DNA of 64,000 nt, from positions 45,421-109,420 of the forward strand of contig NZ_SLUM01000012.1 in the NCBI RefSeq assembly GCF_004345265.1. The letters are read 5' to 3'. The notes beneath the pieces were generated by a model. The model was given only the letters and a program-made list of their open reading frames with translations. It did no database searches and was not told where the DNA came from. Below, piece after piece: positions 41,201 through 49,627 of the stretch. The position numbers were made by a program, and so were the translations under genes. The stretch comes from Allofournierella massiliensis (GTDB lineage Bacteria > Bacillota > Clostridia > Oscillospirales > Ruminococcaceae). The first letter of the stretch is position 1. Every line of letters starts with the position of its first letter.

Positions 41201-42639
41201 TCTCGCCGGAATACATGGAAGTGCGCATAGGGCAGGTTGCTTCCCTCAAAGAATGCCTGTGCCGCGGTCAATACAGCGGGCAGATCCCATGCGATAAAAT
41301 CCAGATATCCATGGTACAGACCGGTAGCCCCACCCAGGAAGGTCACGGCTTCCGCTCCTGCCTCCCGCAGGATGGCATCTCTCAAATCATCTCGGAAGTC
41401 CAGAATGGCCTTGCTCCGCTCCTCTCCGGTAAATCCTTCCAATGGGTAGCAAAGGAACCCCGCTGCGATGCCATCCCTGTGGTACTCATCCACCGCGTCG
41501 CTGCGGGCAGACAGATAGTCGTTGATGAGCACTGGCAGGCGGCAGGCGCCGGCATATACATCCAACCGCCAGTCAGCCTCTGGATCCTCCACCGGTTCCA
41601 GCTCGTAGGTAAGATAGCTGTTTTCCAGATAGTCGCTGCCATCCCTCCAAAGGGAGAGTCCCATGCTCTGCAGCAACTCCGGCAGCTGGGTAAGGCGCAT
41701 GGCCGGTTCGTCTTTCGGCTGAGCATAAACATCGAACCCGGCAACAAAGGCAATAGCGGAAACTTCTCCAATGGTTTGATCCACCAGCATCGAGAGGGCC
41801 CACCAGACCTTGTCGGTGTCCTCTTTCAGGATCGGCGTCAACTTTTCACAGCAAAGAACCAGACTCACCCGCTGATCGTCGGTTTTCTCGGCCCACATCT
41901 GCACATCCTCGGCCCGGACTTTGATCTCTCCCGCTCTTAGCTCAAATTTCTCACAGGGCTGGCGGCCTACTAAGATATTCCAATGCTCCAGCACCGATTC
42001 CGGGGCCTGCCGCTGGAAGTACACCAGAGGAAACAACCGGGACCGAAGGCCCTCCGGGCTGAGGATCAGTTCATACTTTTCGCCATTGAAGCCCAGCTCA
42101 AAGGAAGTATCACGCAGGGCCGTCTTGAGCGCATTCCCGCATTTTTCAATCAGTTCTTCGCCGCGTTGGCGCGTTTCGTCGATATCCATGATTTGACGCA
42201 GCTCCGCCTCAATCTGAGCAAAGGCCGCCCACGCTTCCTGCGCTCTTTCCCGGAAGTTCTTTTCAAACCGGGGCAGGGATAACCGACGTCGGCAATCGTC
42301 TATGTACTCCTGGGTATCTTTGTCGCCCGGACGGGCTTTCAGGGCCTTTTCAAAGTAACGCAGGGCGGGGCCTTCCTCGTCCAGATAGTAATAGGCCGAA
42401 GCGATCCGATAATTCCAGCAATGATCTTCGGCAAAATACTCCTCATGGGGGGCCAGAAGTTCCAGCGCCTTTTCAAAAGGCTCCCGTTCTCCTATATGTG
42501 CAACGGCAATATATGCCTTGGCCAATTCGCTGTCCAGTTCCGGGGTGCGCTCCTCAGCGGGAATTGCTTCCAGGGCGTCGATTACCTTCTGCACCTCGTC
42601 CTGCTCAAACCAGAGCTGGCATTGTTTCAACAAATCCAT
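38209..42639 (-). CDS. Giant TPR protein with SUFU-like domain
   Basis: The protein has 1476 residues with no signal peptide or membrane segment. The N-terminus (about 1-110) has TPR-like helices with WFEQDEVQKVIDALEAIP and YYYLDEEGPALRYFEKALKARPGD. A second TPR block lies at about 570-700. At about 835-1000 is a segment like suppressor-of-fused domains: FGEFENVFHELVSPDIHVDI, then YYTLVTMGMGAHRMNVP. SUFU-like domains occur in immunity proteins against polymorphic toxins. A DUF4026-like region and a long C-terminal part follow. It is the last gene of the operon starting at 48241. A role as a multi-domain immunity or scaffold protein is inferred from these families. Confidence 0.7.
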   Translation of the reverse strand: MDLLKQCQLWFEQDEVQKVIDALEAIPAEERTPELDSELAKAYIAVAHIGEREPFEKALELLAPHEEYFAEDHCWNYRIASAYYYLDEEGPALRYFEKALKARPGDKDTQEYIDDCRRRLSLPRFEKNFRERAQEAWAAFAQIEAELRQIMDIDETRQRGEELIEKCGNALKTALRDTSFELGFNGEKYELILSPEGLRSRLFPLVYFQRQAPESVLEHWNILVGRQPCEKFELRAGEIKVRAEDVQMWAEKTDDQRVSLVLCCEKLTPILKEDTDKVWWALSMLVDQTIGEVSAIAFVAGFDVYAQPKDEPAMRLTQLPELLQSMGLSLWRDGSDYLENSYLTYELEPVEDPEADWRLDVYAGACRLPVLINDYLSARSDAVDEYHRDGIAAGFLCYPLEGFTGEERSKAILDFRDDLRDAILREAGAEAVTFLGGATGLYHGYLDFIAWDLPAVLTAAQAFFEGSNLPYAHFHVFRRDVGGVPLLDEAEPEPDIHEETGSLLSAEDIETLESYDDGISGYFWRMLQWLEDFIKTGIEEGRFTEKQAHQDLQIALWYAFACLNLDDYIHYYQAAQWMKDSEKNATGCATWYYRYSVALMYCSRLEEALNYAEKGAQEEPDYPWIWLQVGKLRAHFGDKAGALDAVKQGLKLEPGDYEFLTLQQEIESGATLEQMEYHWINPDADQTLQQGLDEDADGKQYALACIRVDKAGLAEFYELFHPEKYGYEKNSPCCEFRYMVKEHLVDLSFRMNEAGLSKMGTDWLRQLKERLDSGEWLLHTPEGESEGTLVAVFVEQNRRISLVYQQAGDDQYFQIFLNPDGTKADAIWSSADKREPEVYSEDEMSAIEQHIKNMFGEFENVFHELVSPDIHVDICIVPPSEERDYYTLVTMGMGAHRMNVPKELEEYKLERAELAIALPPDWKLDEESLKDERWYWPIGLLKVLARLPISNDTWLGFGHTIDKQSPFAENTALCGALLVGPQDVVWNGGEVYTLPSGEEVNFYQVIPLYRNEIEYKMEHDVDALLEKMAGISFVVNPTRQNAITRGTLAEEFTDDMDDADWHLETIQQKGLPVDEINAYNHMAIYLRWCMEHDLMSAEFMERYWEQVQLFMADLSRADLRGFIRDQLKGQLFGALFNKEGAAFAGYYYGEADSPYFPSDIDNYALEYFGSEQYYSDKFQDEAYLFIPFDENYYQAMAKVMEKRFANWQGQSFDEATLEPSDLAKTMMEYLDCECTYFPSMTDDDPIMSAYNYAKRESVKEGFVPVLIKADDEILWECLILNSDPDSDSKDDYAFDPDKVAAYRKEMLSAPIKNSKAVLEEMIGQRKEEAEDDDMDWVEEILGEMEGGYENRRFSSYWNSDNKMTYPLILAKIPVKNPWEIFAYLPFGGWNECPNTPELMAVAKCWFEQHGAVPAAMSHDELEFLLPAPVSEKEAIDVAVELYGFCPDVIDQGPQDATVGTLADVLRQSTVWYFWWD

Positions 42640-42699
42640 ATCCGTACCTCCTTTATTTCGGCTTTTCTATACGGTTGTTATTTCACCGTAAATCATCGT

Positions 42700-42948
42700 T
42701 CAAATATCCCAGTCTATAAAATCTTCACGGTTCCATACAAAGTGCTGATACAGGCACTTCAAATTCCCCTGTTCATCCCGTGAGAGCTTCGCCCCGTTTT
42801 CATACCGCAAAGTGTCGGCATACAGGATAAAACCATCCACTTTCCCAGATAAAGCCCGAAACTCACCGTTTCCAATAACGGCTATATTGCCACATTCAAA
42901 TGTAACCGAAGAAGATGTGGTGTGGATTTTCGTAATTGCTTCGATCAT
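42700..42948 (-). CDS. Hypothetical protein, 82 residues
   Basis: The frame runs from ATG 42948 to 42700 with GAGGTGATATTCCC-type ribosome sequence before it, 9 bases after the FGE-like gene. The product reads as a small beta-rich protein (SSVTFECGNIAVIGNGEFRAL) with a segment FVWNREDFIDWDI at the end. No family is recognised. Its spacing makes it a member of the operon 48241-38209. Confidence 0.65.
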   Translation of the reverse strand: MIEAITKIHTTSSSVTFECGNIAVIGNGEFRALSGKVDGFILYADTLRYENGAKLSRDEQGNLKCLYQHFVWNREDFIDWDI

Positions 42949-42957
42949 ATGGGAATA

Positions 42958-43962
42958 TCACCTCTCCTCTCCGGTCGATACCATTCTCCACCCGGATGTC
43001 TGCACTCGGATCACTGGACGAAAGAAGTCGTAGTCATTGTGGATCTCATTATCTTCCCGAACCTCCGGTTTACTGTGAGGGGAACAGGGCAAATATCCAA
43101 ACAAAGATCCCATGCCACCGCAGATATTGCAGCCGCCGTCGCCGCCGCAGGTGGTCAATGTTTTCCCGTCTACCAGCTCCCGCTTATAGGGGTCATAGGC
43201 AATAGACAGGCCAAAGAAGTTCGCCTGCTCCATGTCGTATGGCTTGTCCTGGTCTTCCTGGCTTTCAAAGTGATGCAGATGCATGGAATAGTCCAGTCCA
43301 TCCCCCCAAGGAAACAGGGTGCGGCATCCGCCCCCGCACAGATAGGCCCACTCATCCGGCGTGGGAAGGCTGGCCGCCAGCTCCCACAACAGGGACCGCT
43401 GAAACTCCGGGTAGGTCATTGGATGGCACAGCCACGCTCGCCAGCTATCACCATTGCGCTCAAAGCGAACCGTTTCGTGTATCTCAAAACTCTGGCTGTT
43501 CTGGCCTGCCCATTTCTGCAAGTTCTCCAGCCAGTCGGGGTGGGCGGTGATGCGTGGATCGTTCATGGGTACGCTTTCCCAGCCGATCTCCTCCAGTTTT
43601 CTGCCCACGAACATGGGGCCGATGGTCACCTGGCGTACTGGGGTCATTCCCTGCCGGAGAAATTCCTCCGCAGTGCCCTCATATTCGATTTCCGCAAAAG
43701 CATCCGCCAGTTCCTCCTGGTTGGCCTTATCCATCCCTTGGACAAAGCTCTCCCAGCCAAGAATCACGGTATCGCCCGGGACAAAGACAAACTCCCGGCC
43801 ACCTTTTTCAAACAGACCGGTGGTGCAGCTTTGTCCCCAACGGGAAAAGGCGTATAGTTCCTTGAAAGCAAGTCCATAATGAGTCGCCAGCGTCTGCATC
43901 AGCCAGAGCTTATCGGACAGTTTCAGTGCATTAAATTGTGGGCGAAATAGTTTTTCGTTCAT
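42958..43962 (-). CDS. Formylglycine-generating-enzyme-like protein
   Basis: The protein has 334 residues from ATG 43962 (GAGGTG upstream). The middle and end have marks of the FGE-sulfatase/SUMF1 fold: FVFVPGDTVILGWE, LPTPDEWAYLCGGG, then LFPWGDGLDY, NFFGLSIAYDPYKREL and a glycine- and cysteine-rich CGGDGGCNICGG. Known FGE enzymes oxidise Cys in sulfatases or act as cofactor-less oxidases; many bacterial relatives have other roles. The active-site Cys pair cannot be assigned with confidence. It lies 11 bases after the 810-residue gene in the same operon. Confidence 0.6.
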   Translation of the reverse strand: MNEKLFRPQFNALKLSDKLWLMQTLATHYGLAFKELYAFSRWGQSCTTGLFEKGGREFVFVPGDTVILGWESFVQGMDKANQEELADAFAEIEYEGTAEEFLRQGMTPVRQVTIGPMFVGRKLEEIGWESVPMNDPRITAHPDWLENLQKWAGQNSQSFEIHETVRFERNGDSWRAWLCHPMTYPEFQRSLLWELAASLPTPDEWAYLCGGGCRTLFPWGDGLDYSMHLHHFESQEDQDKPYDMEQANFFGLSIAYDPYKRELVDGKTLTTCGGDGGCNICGGMGSLFGYLPCSPHSKPEVREDNEIHNDYDFFRPVIRVQTSGWRMVSTGEER

Positions 43963-43973
43963 AGCAGCGCACC

Positions 43974-46406
43974 TCACAGCAAGTCCACTTCGATGCCGCA
44001 CCGCTCCAGAATGGGCAGCACCTGTTCCGGCTTGGAGGACATGAGAGTAATATGTTTGAGATTGGGGAACTGGCGCAGTTCTGCCTCCGTAATGGCATTG
44101 AGATCAAAAGCTCCATCCTCGCCATCCCAGAACGGACAGAGCTGGGTATAAATCTCGCTGCCGCCATCCATCTCGATTTCTGTGACCGACCGGGCCAGCC
44201 GCTCCGGGATCGGGTATTTCTCCAGCCACTTCCGGATCTCCGGGATGGGTTCATACCCTTCCGCGTCAATGTCGATCTTGCGCCGGCTATATTCTCTGGC
44301 AAACTCATGGGCATCCAGTTTAGGAGCCAGTAAGCCTTTCTCGTACATCAGGACTTCCATGACCGCCAGCTTGAAGTTGAAGCTGGTAAAGGTGAGCACT
44401 GGTTCAGTCGGCTTGGATAACTTGTATTTCTGCGCTTTCGCCGCCTTTTTCTCCGGCTCTTTCCAGCTGATCTGCACCATGGCGGAGAGGGCCTCCAGCC
44501 TTGCTTTCTGCGCTGACTGCTCCTCTGAAACAGGACCCGGCAAGCGGGTATAAACGGTAAAGCCGCCTAATTTGAGGGTATGGGCAAATCCGGCAAAATC
44601 CTTCCAGCCGACCTCCCGGTAGTCCCTGGATCCGATCCAAACCGCTCCGTCAAATGTCTGCCGAACCGCATACTCTCCCAGTGCCGCTACCCGGACACCA
44701 AGGGTTTTGATGGTCTGCTCATCTTCATCCAACCAGCCCTGGAGTCCAAGCTCGTCCCACAGAGCAAGTGCCTGGGTATAGGGACTCTCTCGGCCTGTAA
44801 TGGGGCTTTTCCGTGTTCCATTTTGCAGGACAATGCGGGCGGACCCCAGCTTTTCCGCAAGTTGCGACAGGGTAAACGGCGGCGTAAATACCGACCCCAG
44901 AATAGTCAGGCTGTCTTTTTTGAGAATGATTTTTCGCTCCGTGGTCTTGGGCGGAAGAAAGATTGGCAGATTCGGGTACACTTCTTTGTACTCTCGCCAT
45001 TCCAGCTTTTTGGGCTTGTTTGCCGTCCGAAGGAAACCCCAGAAGTCGATGGGATAACGAAACACCGGCCCAACCCTATCCCGCCGGGTGACGATCACCA
45101 CCGTGCCATCGGTGAGTATTCCAATGTGCTGCATTTTCTCCCCGCCGAACATTCCCGGACGGATACGCAGCACTTCACGGGTGTTCCTATTGATAAGCTG
45201 GGCAAAGTCATCGGAGAGGATCTCGCCGTTCCCCTGCACCAGCAGCCAGTCCCCGGTAAACCAGCGCAGTTTCAGTCCCTCGCCCATTCCGGGCAGCGGG
45301 GCAATGCGGCACCGCCCGGTGTCCATGTCCAGTTCCAGCAGGCATTCTTCCATTCTCCCCTTGCCGCTGACTGCGTGGATCATGGTAATGCGGCCTGTGC
45401 CGGGAACGGGAACGGCCTCGGAGAGATGGTCGTATCCATTCAGAGAGAAGGTGTGTTTTGTTACCTTGCCGTTTTCCCAGCGGTAAATCTGCCCCTTGTA
45501 CCACTCGTTGGAAAAGTAGACCCGGCCCAGACCGTCTGTCACGATGCCGCAATGGTATTTGGTGCTCCATCCATCTTCCGGCAGAATCCAGTTTTTCACA
45601 TCCTGGCAGGTGCCCCGGTCAGTCAGTTCGATCCGTGTGGCGTTGGTGGGATCACCCACCCAGAGGGAATGGTCAGCCCAGCAAAGGGTGCGGGGCGGGC
45701 CGTCATATCCAATGGGGGACGGTTCGGCCCAGTTGAGGGTGGCTGGATTTCTGCTCAGTAATGCCCGGCCAATCGTCCCGCTGCCAGCGGCTATGGACGC
45801 GGCATAGAGTCCATTTTCTGCGGAATAAGTGAGGCACCCAAGATGCGGCAAACTGTGGGCGCGGGTCACCTGGGGCGGACGCTGGCGCAGATCGGCCACA
45901 CAGCCGTTTTTCCATTCTTCTGCATCCTGGTTTTTCCATTCGCCCGCCGCAAAATCACCCGCCAGGGAGTTGAAGAAATAATCGTACTCATCCTGAAGTA
46001 TGTACTCCTCGCAGGGCATCAGCTTCCCAGGGTCCTGCTCCTTGGCATGGTCGCCCCATTTTCTCCCCTGCTGTTTCATCAGGTGGCAATATTGCCCCTG
46101 CTTTTTGCAGTAGCGTTCCCATTCGCTGCGTTGTTCCTCTGGGATCAGGGCAAACAGATACTCGTCCTCATCGTCCAGGTTATACAGCGCCCAGCCGAAG
46201 GCAGAAAGTTCCTGTCCCAACGCTGCCGCCCCTTTTTCATGGGACAGTTTCATATACTGAACACCAACGGCATCAAAGCGTTCATCCAGCAGCGCCGGGA
46301 CCTGTGCGCTCCATTTTTCTCGAAGCTCCGCCAGAGTGTCCTGTATGGCTCCGTCAAATTTCAGAATGTCCAGCGCATTCTCTATGATTTGTTCGAACTC
46401 TGCCAT
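43974..46406 (-). CDS. Propeller-like protein with DUF6892-like C-terminus
   Basis: The protein has 810 residues. A helical N-terminus (about 1-170) is followed by repeats with beta-propeller character (DHSLWVGDPTNATRIEL, GIVTDGLGRVYFSNEW, ILTDGTVVIVTRRD). The last 150 residues, starting FNFKLAVMEVLMYEKGLL and containing LTFTSFNF and FPNLKHITLMSS, resemble DUF6892. This domain is seen in proteins near polymorphic-toxin and immunity genes. The start ATG 46406 has only a weak ribosome site. Function is unknown; the operon context suggests the same conflict-related role as its neighbours. Confidence 0.65.
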   Translation of the reverse strand: MAEFEQIIENALDILKFDGAIQDTLAELREKWSAQVPALLDERFDAVGVQYMKLSHEKGAAALGQELSAFGWALYNLDDEDEYLFALIPEEQRSEWERYCKKQGQYCHLMKQQGRKWGDHAKEQDPGKLMPCEEYILQDEYDYFFNSLAGDFAAGEWKNQDAEEWKNGCVADLRQRPPQVTRAHSLPHLGCLTYSAENGLYAASIAAGSGTIGRALLSRNPATLNWAEPSPIGYDGPPRTLCWADHSLWVGDPTNATRIELTDRGTCQDVKNWILPEDGWSTKYHCGIVTDGLGRVYFSNEWYKGQIYRWENGKVTKHTFSLNGYDHLSEAVPVPGTGRITMIHAVSGKGRMEECLLELDMDTGRCRIAPLPGMGEGLKLRWFTGDWLLVQGNGEILSDDFAQLINRNTREVLRIRPGMFGGEKMQHIGILTDGTVVIVTRRDRVGPVFRYPIDFWGFLRTANKPKKLEWREYKEVYPNLPIFLPPKTTERKIILKKDSLTILGSVFTPPFTLSQLAEKLGSARIVLQNGTRKSPITGRESPYTQALALWDELGLQGWLDEDEQTIKTLGVRVAALGEYAVRQTFDGAVWIGSRDYREVGWKDFAGFAHTLKLGGFTVYTRLPGPVSEEQSAQKARLEALSAMVQISWKEPEKKAAKAQKYKLSKPTEPVLTFTSFNFKLAVMEVLMYEKGLLAPKLDAHEFAREYSRRKIDIDAEGYEPIPEIRKWLEKYPIPERLARSVTEIEMDGGSEIYTQLCPFWDGEDGAFDLNAITEAELRQFPNLKHITLMSSKPEQVLPILERCGIEVDLL

Positions 46407-46472
46407 AGGTCGTTTCCCCTTTTCCCAGTTCCTGCATCATAGCGACAGCCATGTGGTCAACGCACTGAAAAA

Positions 46473-46799
46473 TCACCAGTCCCGTTCCCGGATGGCCTCC
46501 TCGGTGTCAATGGGAATGTCAAACCACTCCAGAATGTAGGCAACGGTATCTCCAATACAATCCCTCGCCACCGTTTCAATCTCGCTGTCGTTTTCGTAAA
46601 ATTCATCCTGAAGATTATTGATTCCGCAGACCGCCTTATCCAGCGTGTTCTGTATCACTTCAGTGTCGGTTTCGCCGCTCTCCAGCAGGTCAATGACTTT
46701 TTGAAGTTCATCCTTTACCTTGTCTACCAGAAAAGCAGGATAATAATCATCCTGATACATCTCGTCCAGTAATTTATAATCGGGATCAAAGGTTTTCAT
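46473..46799 (-). CDS. DUF5713-like protein
   Basis: The 108-residue acidic helical protein has the opening MKTFDPDYKLLDEMYQDDYYPAFLVDKVKDE that marks DUF5713. ATG 46799 follows AGGAGGAAACAAT, so the longer frame to 46925 is rejected. DUF5713 proteins are small, of unknown function, and are found near proteins of the immunity type. It lies 11 bases after the DUF6138-like gene. Confidence 0.75.
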   Translation of the reverse strand: MKTFDPDYKLLDEMYQDDYYPAFLVDKVKDELQKVIDLLESGETDTEVIQNTLDKAVCGINNLQDEFYENDSEIETVARDCIGDTVAYILEWFDIPIDTEEAIRERDW

Positions 46800-46810
46800 A
46801 TTGTTTCCTC

Positions 46811-48241
46811 CTATCGAAAAATTTCCTGATACCGCTCTCTCAGTTCCTCCGGAGCTGCTTCCACCACTTTCTGACCACCCTTGGCGCTGGCTTTGCCCCA
46901 GATCACATAGCAGACCGTTTCCCATGCGTATTGCAGCACTTCCTCCGGGCTGGCTTCTGTTTCCTCGGTGGGTTTCTCGTCATCATCGTCATCCTCGTCG
47001 GAGGAAAAACCGCTTGGAACGATCTCGGACAGGTGGCTTTTGGCCTCCAGCAGAGCGTCCAGGCTTTCTGCATTTGCCATCCACGCGGCATAGTCCTTGG
47101 AATACTTCATGTTCTGCATGGACAGCACACCCCGGACAAACACAGGGACGGTATCGGCGGTAAATCCGAACTGTTTCACATACTCCCGGAGGAATTTTTC
47201 CTGTAAGTGGGAGTGCTCATCATCGCAGAGATCGAGATAATCCCATACCAGCTGCCGCCACTCTTGCCCCAGCATTCCCAGAGCGAACACAGCAAAACTT
47301 CCGGGGAGCGCGCACTGCTCATCGCTGAGATTGGTGTACTGCTCATATTGCCGCATGGCAAGCCGGGCGTACCGTTCCATCAGGGAGTGGAGGCCGGGGT
47401 ACTGCACGGCACAGGCAAAGAGCTGGTTTACTCCCTTTTTGGGCAGGCCTGTGATGGGCAAATACCTCTTTTCCGGCCCTTTGAACTCCACCGCATAGCT
47501 GCGGGGAAAATCCTCCTGCGAAAGAACCTCACACAGATAGTCCAGCACTTCATGGCAGCATTCCTCGGTGTTGTCTCTGGCCGTAATGCGGATCACGGCA
47601 AAGGCATCGTTGGCCGATGCGGTGAAGTGCTCTGTTTTCCGCTTTTGCAGGTTGAGCGGCAACCTGCCGGTCCCATGTTCTTTCAGCTTTTTCACCATAT
47701 CCGGACGGACTTTCTCTACCAATCCAAAGAGGTAATTGGCGTCCAGATACTCAAAGTCCATGCCATATACCTTATAGCTCACTGCCACATAGCAGGCGAA
47801 ACGCAGCAGCGGCTCCGGGACCTGTTCTGCACGGATACCTGGCTTCAGGGAGTATTCCCGATCCCAGAAGTGGTCATCTTCGTTGCCTGTCACGACAAAA
47901 TACTTCTCCTGCAGCTCCCGTTTCAGCATATCAAGTAAATAGTAGTCAATTTCACCCCACCGGCTCTGGCGGCGCAGGTTTTCGCTGAAGGCGATGGCCT
48001 TTTCCGCATCGAGCGTTTCAGCCCGCTGCGCTTCGGTCCATTTTCTCACCAGAGCGTGCACCTCAAAGGGTGCGCCTTCGCTGCTGACCACTACCGGCGG
48101 CCAAAGGGAATCAAGCCGTGTGATTCTCCCGTCAATAGCATCCTGAATGCACTGGTCAAAGAGCAGTTGCAGTTCCTCCTGTACCTCGGGCTTCATCCAG
48201 TAACAGCGCCCGTCCGCACTATTTCGTTTTGGTAAATTCAT
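46811..48241 (-). CDS. DUF6138-like protein
   Basis: The protein has 476 residues and starts MNLPKRNSADGRCYWMKPEV at ATG 48241, after AGAGGTGCC. Segments such as AFSENLRRQSRWGEIDYYLLD and FALGMLGQEWRQLVWDYLDLCDDEHS fit the DUF6138 family. It has an acidic run (SSDEDDDDDEKPTEETE) before the C-terminal helix. Function is unknown. It is the first gene after the TetR gene; a hairpin with T tail (48271-48315) lies between them. Confidence 0.72.
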   Translation of the reverse strand: MNLPKRNSADGRCYWMKPEVQEELQLLFDQCIQDAIDGRITRLDSLWPPVVVSSEGAPFEVHALVRKWTEAQRAETLDAEKAIAFSENLRRQSRWGEIDYYLLDMLKRELQEKYFVVTGNEDDHFWDREYSLKPGIRAEQVPEPLLRFACYVAVSYKVYGMDFEYLDANYLFGLVEKVRPDMVKKLKEHGTGRLPLNLQKRKTEHFTASANDAFAVIRITARDNTEECCHEVLDYLCEVLSQEDFPRSYAVEFKGPEKRYLPITGLPKKGVNQLFACAVQYPGLHSLMERYARLAMRQYEQYTNLSDEQCALPGSFAVFALGMLGQEWRQLVWDYLDLCDDEHSHLQEKFLREYVKQFGFTADTVPVFVRGVLSMQNMKYSKDYAAWMANAESLDALLEAKSHLSEIVPSGFSSDEDDDDDEKPTEETEASPEEVLQYAWETVCYVIWGKASAKGGQKVVEAAPEELRERYQEIFR

Positions 48242-48270
48242 ATCAGGCACCTCTTTCCGAACAATAAAAA

Positions 48271-48315
48271 ATGCCCTGCGACACCCTGTCACTTGGACAG
48301 GCTGACGCAAGGCAT
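48271..48315 (-). terminator. Terminator or attenuator between TetR and the DUF6138 operon
   Basis: A 20-position stem with three mismatches (ATGCC, TGCG, CCTGTC blocks) and a 5-base loop is followed on the minus strand by TTTTTATTG, 24 bases before the ATG at 48241. Confidence 0.7.
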
Positions 48316-48411
48316 AAAAAGGCCGCACAGACCCGAGACCTGTTTTCCAAGGCCCCGTGCTTAACAATATTCTGCTGTCTTTCGTGTCCGTTTGGACGTA
48401 GGAACCCACCG

Positions 48412-49047
48412 CTATACATCTGCTTTCACCTGCCGCGCATCCTCTTTTGCACGCTCCATCTCGTCCACCAGAGCCCTGACCTGGAATTCCACCATATCTT
48501 CCGCCACCTCCGGAAACAGGAAGGGCATGGTGTCCGGAATGGCCTTGTGCACCATCATCATGGCCAGAGCCAGATTACCGAAGAGCCGGGGGTCAATGCC
48601 GTCTGCGGGGAGGCCAAAGATGGAGAGTAGTTTCCCATAAAAACTGACCTGATCCTGTCGGAAGGCCTGAAAATTCTCCTCGGAAAGGCAACGGCGTACT
48701 TGCTGCTCCTCTTCAATGGACAAAACAGCGACTCCGCTTTTGGCTCCGTAGCAGCAGTTTTTCAGGAAGGTCTCCACGCCCGCCCGCCAACTGAGCGTCG
48801 GGTCTTCCATCAGCTGATGGGCGTAGTCCAACAGTCTGGGCTGCTGATATCGCAGGGCGTAGAGCACCAGTTCCTCCTTGGATGAGAAGAAACTGTAGAA
48901 GAAGGTCTTGGAGATCCCCACTTTTTTGCAGAGAACATCAATGCTGCTATGAATCAGCCCCCGATCCGCGATGCACTGGATCATGGTGACCATCAGGGCT
49001 TCCTTCACCTGCGCCCTCTCCTCATCGGAGTACGCCTTTCTTGCCAC
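48412..49047 (-). CDS. TetR-family regulator of the DUF6138 operon
   Basis: The protein has 211 residues with helix-turn-helix SIDVLCKKVGISKTFFYSFFSSKEELVLYAL and a helical C-terminal domain. The start is GTG 49047, 8 bases after GGAAGGTGAC. It is the first gene on the minus strand before the group of large proteins, so it may control that operon through read-through of the terminator at 48271. The ligand is unknown. Confidence 0.82.
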   Translation of the reverse strand: MARKAYSDEERAQVKEALMVTMIQCIADRGLIHSSIDVLCKKVGISKTFFYSFFSSKEELVLYALRYQQPRLLDYAHQLMEDPTLSWRAGVETFLKNCCYGAKSGVAVLSIEEEQQVRRCLSEENFQAFRQDQVSFYGKLLSIFGLPADGIDPRLFGNLALAMMMVHKAIPDTMPFLFPEVAEDMVEFQVRALVDEMERAKEDARQVKADV

Positions 49048-49176
49048 AAGCTGTCACCTTCCCGTATAAAGTACAAAATCAAAAAATAGTCTTTATTTGT
49101 ATTATAGCGAAACTCTATTGAAATGCAAGACTGTTCAAAAAAATAAGTCCCCCAGTGCACCGCACCGGAGGCATAG

Positions 49177-49281
49177 CATGCTGTGTTCAAGTATGCCAAA
49201 AAGCAGCTGTGTGACACCACTTTCCTGCTGGAAACAATCAATCAGGTTCGTGAAAACGCCGTTCAGATTACGGCATCATAA
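49177..49281 (+). pseudogene. C-terminal gene fragment
   Basis: A 34-codon stretch beginning after a TAG reads HAVFKYAKKQLCDTTFLLET and ends at TAA 49279, directly before a strong terminator. It has no start codon or ribosome site and looks like the 3' end of a lost gene. The family is not recognised. It is the only coding trace in the 321-base gap 49048-49368. Confidence 0.35.
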
Positions 49282-49287
49282 AAACAG

Positions 49288-49339
49288 AAAACCAGGCACA
49301 GAGATTCACCTCGGCAGGTGGCTCTGTGCCCGGTTTTTT
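49288..49339. terminator. Bidirectional terminator
   Basis: An AAAACC-GGCACAGAG stem with its complement (a one-base bulge each side) holds a second hairpin, CACCT-CGGC-AGGTG, in the loop. T-rich runs follow on both strands (GGTTTTTT on plus, GGTTTTCTG on minus). It serves the Arc-like gene on the minus strand. Confidence 0.8.
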
Positions 49340-49368
49340 ACTAATATGTATGGCTGTGCTTTTTCGAT

Positions 49369-49566
49369 TCACTCTTCCAGCAAATCGCTGCCGGCCAGAT
49401 CCTCTTCAATCAGGTCCGTAATATAGCCGTTCACACTCTTGTTCAGCTGTTCTGCCCGCTTCTGAATGATTTCTTTCTGCCCTTTCTTCACCCGAACCCG
49501 GACATCATCGTATACTTTTTTAGAATATCGGTTTACAGCCTGACCACTCGCTTTGGTATAAGCCAT
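49369..49566 (-). CDS. Arc-like (ribbon-helix-helix) DNA-binding protein
   Basis: The 65-residue protein starts at ATG 49566 after TGGAGGAATTG. The strand-helix-helix pattern KVYDDVRVRVKKGQKEIIQKRAEQLNKSVNGYITDLIEEDL fits the Arc/MetJ fold of small repressors and antitoxins found on clostridial mobile elements. Upstream lie three near-identical ATATTGGTACCAATAT palindromes, its probable operators. Divergent from it are a small frame (49780) and the GHKL ATPase gene. Confidence 0.8.
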   Translation of the reverse strand: MAYTKASGQAVNRYSKKVYDDVRVRVKKGQKEIIQKRAEQLNKSVNGYITDLIEEDLAGSDLLEE

Positions 49567-49627
49567 GTTCAATTCCTCCATTCAATCGATAAAATGGCAT
49601 ATTTATTTTAAGTATATCATAAATGAC

